Shown: piece after piece, positions 44,904 to 48,519 of the stretch
Position numbering within the stretch: position 1 is the stretch's first letter
Layout of the letters: every line of letters begins with the position of its first letter
Assembly (NCBI GenBank): GCA_030599095.1
Contig: JAUVOQ010000005.1
Coordinates: forward strand, 1-48,519
DNA from: Candidatus Ruthturnera sp.
GTDB taxonomy: Bacteria; Pseudomonadota; Gammaproteobacteria; PS1; Pseudothioglobaceae
DNA: 48,519 nt
Reading direction: 5' to 3'
Position numbers and translations under genes: made by a program
Notes under the pieces: generated by a model
The model's database searches: none
Told to the model about the DNA's origin: nothing
The model's input: the letters and a program-made list of their open reading frames with translations, nothing else

Positions 44904-45032
44904 TTAGCGTTGTGCTGGCAGTTTAAACAACCTCACGCAAACTGTTTTAAACTCATCTGTGATGTGATTAAGCGAGGTAAATTCCCCTGTTTGAATTTGT
45001 CTTTTTAGTTCGTTATGGTTGATTAAACTCAT
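44904..45032 (-). CDS. 42-residue ORF with a strong ribosome binding site
   Basis: MSLINHNELKRQIQTGEFTS and onwards to LPAQR, preceded by AAGGAGAAACACC. The strong ribosome site suggests it is or was translated. The N-terminus slightly resembles the start of IS256-type transposases, so it could be a transposase scrap; equally it may be a small real gene. Function unknown. Confidence 0.4.
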   Translation of the reverse strand: MSLINHNELKRQIQTGEFTSLNHITDEFKTVCVRLFKLPAQR

Positions 45033-45058
45033 TGGTGTTTCTCCTTAGTTTTATAAGT

Positions 45059-45089
45059 GCATTTGATTTTATAGAATCAAATGCTTTTT
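45059..45089 (+). terminator. Rho-independent terminator, plus strand
   Basis: Perfect 10-bp stem GCATTTGATT / AATCAAATGC with a 6-base loop, followed by TTTTT at 45085-45089. Likely ends transcription of the bamD-MFS-ssb run. Confidence 0.75.
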
Positions 45090-45161
45090 AAGGATTGACA
45101 CGGTTTAATTTACACCCTCACTTTCTGATCTGGTTATATTGACTAAAATCCCAATTTAGGT

Positions 45162-46478
45162 TTAAAAAAACAACACGATGTTGCCATCATTAATCATGTC
45201 TGATAGGCTAACCCCTGTTACTCCTGATAACGTGATATTTACATCTATGCCAGTACCAATAATACCATTCGCATTAATATGAAGAACGCTACCAGCACTA
45301 CCATGATCAACGAATGTAATAAAGTCTAATATATCATGATTTAGGTTATTTGGGTCATAAGTCAACAAACCTGCTAAATCTAGCACATCAGCATCAGCAT
45401 TATAAGTACCAGTATGAGTACTATTAGTATCACCTGCTTGAAAATCATAAATGATATCATTGCCATCACCAATACTATTATAAAAAAACCCATCTTTGCC
45501 AGTACTGCCACCTGAAACAGAACCATTGCCGTGTAGAATGTCATCACCCTCACCGCCGTGTAGAATGTCATCACCCTCACCGCCGTATAGTGTGTCATTA
45601 CCCTCACCGCCGTATAGTGTGTCATGACCCTCATCGCCGTATAGAATGTCATTACTACCCTCATCGCCGTATAGTGTGTCATTACCCTCACCGCCGTATA
45701 GAATGTCACTACCCTCACCGCCGTATAGTGTGTCATGACCCTCATTGCCGTATAGAATGTCACTACCCTCACCGCCGTATAGTGTGTCATTACCCCCATC
45801 GCCGTATACTAGGTCATTACCATTAGTGCCGTGTATAGTGTTATTTTGAAAGTTGCCTCGCATATAGTTATGGTTAGCCCACAAATGACTTGGATAACTT
45901 AGATTATTAGCAAACGGATTTGGATAACTGAAATCTATACCATCACTACTGCCAGTGCCAGTGCCAGTGCCAGTGCCACCGACACCAATAGCAAGCAGGG
46001 GCGCTAAATAAGTGAGTGCACTGGTCTCGGCGACTAAGAACACCTCATTAAAACTTGTTTCAAATAAACCAGATTGACCCTCAGCAATGGCTGATAATGC
46101 TTGCGCGTCACCATAAGAATGAACGATTTGAGACCCATCAGCAAGGGTGGTGACAGTATCATCAACAACATAATACATGCCTTGTGTTCTGGGTAGAGAC
46201 ACCAGACAAGATAAATCTACTGTGCACACCTCAAAATAGTGATCAAAGATAACAGTGGCATTATTCTCTAGTAGCACCTCTAAATCACTACCTACTTTTT
46301 TAGCAATCAGATTAACATCTGAAATCAAAAGGTTGCCATCTTTGGTTTTAATTTCATAGAGATAGTTTGGATAGAGACCAACTTTGATGTGTTGCACCTC
46401 GCCCTTCTTGGCAATAATCACTTGTTTAGTTTTAGTTGACAAGGCTTGTTCTAGTACACTTGTTGTGTTGTTGTTCAT
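45162..46478 (-). CDS. RTX-repeat secreted protein (type I secretion substrate)
   Basis: 438 residues from the ATG at 46478; a TTG at 46487 would add three. The N-terminal 90 residues (GEVQHIKVG, LISDVNLIAKKVGSDLEVLL) resemble the prefix domain of BapA-type adhesins. A Gly/Thr hexamer-encoded spacer (GGTGTGTGTG) is followed by eleven Ca-binding RTX units of GGEGxDxLY type (about 217-316). The C-terminal VTGVSLSDMINDGNIVLFF segment is typical of type I secretion signals. No signal peptide. No secretion ABC or fusion protein is adjacent. Likely a surface or secreted calcium-binding protein; no enzymatic domain seen. Confidence 0.83.
   Translation of the reverse strand: MNNNTTSVLEQALSTKTKQVIIAKKGEVQHIKVGLYPNYLYEIKTKDGNLLISDVNLIAKKVGSDLEVLLENNATVIFDHYFEVCTVDLSCLVSLPRTQGMYYVVDDTVTTLADGSQIVHSYGDAQALSAIAEGQSGLFETSFNEVFLVAETSALTYLAPLLAIGVGGTGTGTGTGSSDGIDFSYPNPFANNLSYPSHLWANHNYMRGNFQNNTIHGTNGNDLVYGDGGNDTLYGGEGSDILYGNEGHDTLYGGEGSDILYGGEGNDTLYGDEGSNDILYGDEGHDTLYGGEGNDTLYGGEGDDILHGGEGDDILHGNGSVSGGSTGKDGFFYNSIGDGNDIIYDFQAGDTNSTHTGTYNADADVLDLAGLLTYDPNNLNHDILDFITFVDHGSAGSVLHINANGIIGTGIDVNITLSGVTGVSLSDMINDGNIVLFF
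45531..45830 (-). repeat. 27-bp tandem repeats encoding RTX units
   Basis: Eleven near-identical units: ten of 27 bp and one of 30 bp (GDEGSNDILY). Very similar copies alternate in two flavours (xDTLYG and xDILYG). The regularity makes frames in other registers stay open, which explains false ORFs here. Confidence 0.85.
45951..45974 (-). repeat. Hexanucleotide repeat, four copies
   Basis: GCCAGT on the plus strand four times, followed by a variant GCCACC. It encodes Gly-Thr dipeptides in the spacer of the RTX protein and changes length by two residues per unit without frameshift. Confidence 0.8.
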
Positions 46479-46759
46479 AATCCCCAATCCAAAAATAAAA
46501 ATTAAGAAAACTCAGAAAACTCAGTTGGTATAATGGCTTCAACCAAGAAACTTTTTCACTCATTGGGTGAAAACACAACCACATCTTTTTTATACACAAC
46601 CAAACTTTACTGAGTTTATAAAACTATAAGTTCAAAATTGTACTCTAAGTTTTTTTTGTTTAGGTTGATTATTTTCAAATTATTGGTATAGAGGTTCTAA
46701 CATGAAAGATTGGCGTAAAATCCACCCCCATACTAATTGACCTTTAGACCTTTATTATT

Positions 46760-48145
46760 TTGAGCACAACTGATTTTTCTTCATTGGATTTACATTCAAA
46801 CCTATTTAAAAATTTAAACACCTTAGGCTATGACTCAATGACGCCTATTCAGCAGTTGAGTTTGCCAGCCATTCTATCTGGTAAAGATGTGATTGGTCAA
46901 GGCAGAACAGGCTCTGGCAAAACGGCGGCATTTGGCTTAGGTTTGTTACAAAAATTGGATGTTAAATCGTTTAAAGTACAATCCATTGTTTTGTGTCCAA
47001 CCCGTGAGTTGGCTAACCAAGTGGCAGTTGAAATTCAAAAACTCGCCAGAGCCATTCACAATATTAAGATTTTAGCACTGTGTGGTGGTACACCCTTTGG
47101 ACCACAAGTCGGCTCATTGGTCCATGGTGTGCATGTTGTGGTGGGTACGCCTGGGCGTATTGAAGCGCATTTGCGCAAAGGCACACTTAAGTTGAGCCAT
47201 GTTAATATGTTGGTGCTTGATGAGGCGGATCGTATGCTAGATATGGGGTTTCAAGAATCCATTGATAATATTATTAAAACAATGCCTGTTAATCGACAAA
47301 CTTTATTATTTAGTGCGACTTACCCAGACACCATTGCCAATATCACGCAGCGTGTGATGAAGTCTCCTGTTATGGTTAAGGCACCATCAACACATGCAGA
47401 ATCGACTATTAAACAGTATTTTTATAATGCCAATACGGATGATGAGCGGATGACGGCTTTGAGGCTTTTATTGGCAAAATACAAGCCTGAATCTAGTTTG
47501 ATTTTTTGTAATACCAAGCGCGATGCGCAAGCAGTTACTGATGAGTTGATCTATTATGGGTTTTATGCATTGGCAATGAGTGGCGACCTTGACCAACGAG
47601 AACGTGACCAAGCGCTGATTAGATTTTCTAATAAAAGCGTGTCTGTTCTTGTGGCAACTGATGTGGCAGCTCGTGGTTTGGATATTGACTCGCTTGATAT
47701 GGTGATTAATTTCACCATGGCTCATGACGAGCAAATTCATACACACCGCATTGGACGCACTGGCAGAGCAGGGCGTACTGGCATTGCTTGTACTTTGTAT
47801 AGCAATACAGAAACTTACAAACTTAATGCGTTGGCACTGGGTATTGGCGATGAGATTATTCCTGACCCATTACCAAGTGAGCATTATTTAAACAAACCCA
47901 TTAAAAAACCACCCATGACAACCTTAAAGATAGATGGCGGTAAAAAACAAAAATTACGTCCGGGTGATATTGTGGGCGGGCTAACTGGAAAAGGGGGAAT
48001 TGCTTTTGAGCAAATTGGTAAGATTAATGTAGCTAGCCATTGGTCTTATGTTGCAGTCAATTCAGAATTGGTTAAAACCGCATTAAAAAAAATAAGCCAT
48101 GATAAATTAAAAGGCAGGTCATTTAAAGTGAGAATACTTTCATAA
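46760..48145 (+). CDS. dbpA: ATP-dependent RNA helicase DbpA
   Basis: 461 residues. Helicase motifs: GRTGSGKTAAF (I), VLDEADRMLDMGF (II), LLFSATYP (III) and HRIGRTGRAGRTG (VI). The C-terminal 75 residues (KLRPGDIVGGLTGKGGIAFE ... RSFKVRIL) form the DbpA RNA-binding domain that recognises 23S rRNA hairpin 92. The start is a TTG; no in-frame ATG lies between the upstream stop and conserved residues. A 50S assembly role is expected. Confidence 0.92.
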   Translation: MSTTDFSSLDLHSNLFKNLNTLGYDSMTPIQQLSLPAILSGKDVIGQGRTGSGKTAAFGLGLLQKLDVKSFKVQSIVLCPTRELANQVAVEIQKLARAIHNIKILALCGGTPFGPQVGSLVHGVHVVVGTPGRIEAHLRKGTLKLSHVNMLVLDEADRMLDMGFQESIDNIIKTMPVNRQTLLFSATYPDTIANITQRVMKSPVMVKAPSTHAESTIKQYFYNANTDDERMTALRLLLAKYKPESSLIFCNTKRDAQAVTDELIYYGFYALAMSGDLDQRERDQALIRFSNKSVSVLVATDVAARGLDIDSLDMVINFTMAHDEQIHTHRIGRTGRAGRTGIACTLYSNTETYKLNALALGIGDEIIPDPLPSEHYLNKPIKKPPMTTLKIDGGKKQKLRPGDIVGGLTGKGGIAFEQIGKINVASHWSYVAVNSELVKTALKKISHDKLKGRSFKVRILS

Positions 48146-48156
48146 ATATTGAATGT

Positions 48157-48519
48157 TCAAGAATTATCAATAGACTCAACACTTAGTATTTCCCAATGAT
48201 CTGCCTGATAACTAACAAGATATCCATGAAGGCGTTTTAATATTTGGGTTTTAATTTCACTGGATAATTGGAACACTCGATTGCATTGAGAATAACCACC
48301 TATGTTTTGATAACTATTGTCTGCAATAACCGCTTCTTTGGTTGGTTTGATATTAGAGAGCGCACCCTGCAATACCTCACTAATGAATTCGGGCTTAACC
48401 AAGGGATAATAACCCATTGAGTCATATTTTTTTACCATAATCACCCAATCCTCTAGCGCTGTTTTTAAATCTTTAGTATGCTCATATTCCTGAGTGAGTA
48501 CATCAAGCCTGCCATCAGC
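48157..48519 (-). CDS. C-terminal part of an unrecognised protein, cut by the window edge
   Basis: The frame is open to the right edge, giving at least 120 residues (from ADGRLDVLTQEYEHTKDLKT to the end near ESIDNS). A GTG at 48444 and an ATG at 48438 exist inside but the frame continues upstream, so the true start is probably outside. Soluble, no motif recognised. Convergent with dbpA, 11 bases apart. Confidence 0.6.
   Translation of the reverse strand, partial: ADGRLDVLTQEYEHTKDLKTALEDWVIMVKKYDSMGYYPLVKPEFISEVLQGALSNIKPTKEAVIADNSYQNIGGYSQCNRVFQLSSEIKTQILKRLHGYLVSYQADHWEILSVESIDNS

Larger units (their letters stand above)
44839..45161. other. Intergenic region after ssb
   Basis: Contains the small minus-strand ORF at 44904-45032 and the hairpin terminator at 45059-45089. 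Short repeated GTTAGCG units lie around 44893-44909. Nothing else recognisable. Confidence 0.5.

Noticed and set aside
45380-45826. Long open frames on both strands across the RTX repeats (139 and 78 codons)
   Set aside because: They arise because the 27-bp repeat keeps every frame open; the peptides are pure repeat (for example MTHYTAVRV) and lack ribosome sites.
45531-45830. Regular repeats that could suggest a CRISPR array
   Set aside because: The units are contiguous with no unique spacers and encode Ca-binding RTX motifs.
1-48519. tRNA or rRNA genes and integrase-associated attachment sites
   Set aside because: No tRNA-like cloverleaf or T-loop sequence and no integrase were found in any intergenic gap.

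Overview
The window is AT-rich chromosomal DNA from a gammaproteobacterium. The evidence is the cysE-iscRSUA-hscBA-fdx order, the HscA/HscB/IscX set, TtcA, DbpA, BamD, Tol-Pal parts and a bifunctional RelA/SpoT enzyme. Low GC, short intergenic gaps and protein style resemble the SUP05/Thioglobus and bivalve thiotrophic-symbiont group, but that placement is inference; nothing here proves it.

Layout. 1-91: start of a transposase running off the left edge (minus strand). 442-7167: Fe-S assembly operon (minus), cysE-iscR-iscS-iscU-iscA-hscB-[small ORF + zeta-toxin-like kinase]-hscA-fdx, with a promoter and a possible IscR site before iscR. 7223-7395: a short non-autonomous transposon (MITE) with inverted ends and a 6-bp target duplication. 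7406-15083: housekeeping genes on the minus strand (lipid A acyltransferase, ttcA, M61 peptidase, TolC-like protein, aroK, zinc-finger protein, ilvE, lysC).

15406-21781: a cassette bounded by 23-bp near-identical direct repeats. It holds four minus-strand genes in one tight operon: DUF4007 protein, 1084-residue P-loop ATPase, DndC-like PAPS-reductase-family protein, and a DUF262-HNH protein of the SspE/GmrSD type. This looks like a sulfur-based DNA modification and defence system that matches none of the standard Dnd, Ssp or BREX gene sets known to me. It is the strongest candidate for an undescribed system.

21853-33750: a complete myo-inositol catabolic operon with its own ABC importer (binding protein, permease, ATPase, iolG, an RpiR regulator fused to IolB, iolC-DUF2090, iolD, iolE, iolA). 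The regulator-enzyme fusion is unusual. 34142-35922: a truncated small membrane ORF, an IS3-type transposase remnant, and a probable restriction endonuclease with a beta-class DNA methyltransferase. 36049-42273: pabB, cpoB, pal, tolB, iscX and spoT (minus); iscX has moved away from the isc operon and tolQRA is absent here. 42371-44838: bamD, an MFS transporter and ssb (plus). 44904-46478: a small ORF and an RTX-repeat type I secretion substrate (minus). 46760-48145: dbpA. 48157-48519: the C-terminal part of an unrecognised protein.

How it fits together: IscS supplies sulfur for Fe-S clusters and may also feed TtcA and the DndC-like protein, since no dedicated cysteine desulfurase lies in the cassette. 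The inositol operon gives a route from imported inositol to acetyl-CoA and a three-carbon phosphate. Several accessory blocks (zeta pair, defence cassette, restriction-modification pair, RTX protein) sit beside mobile-element traces.
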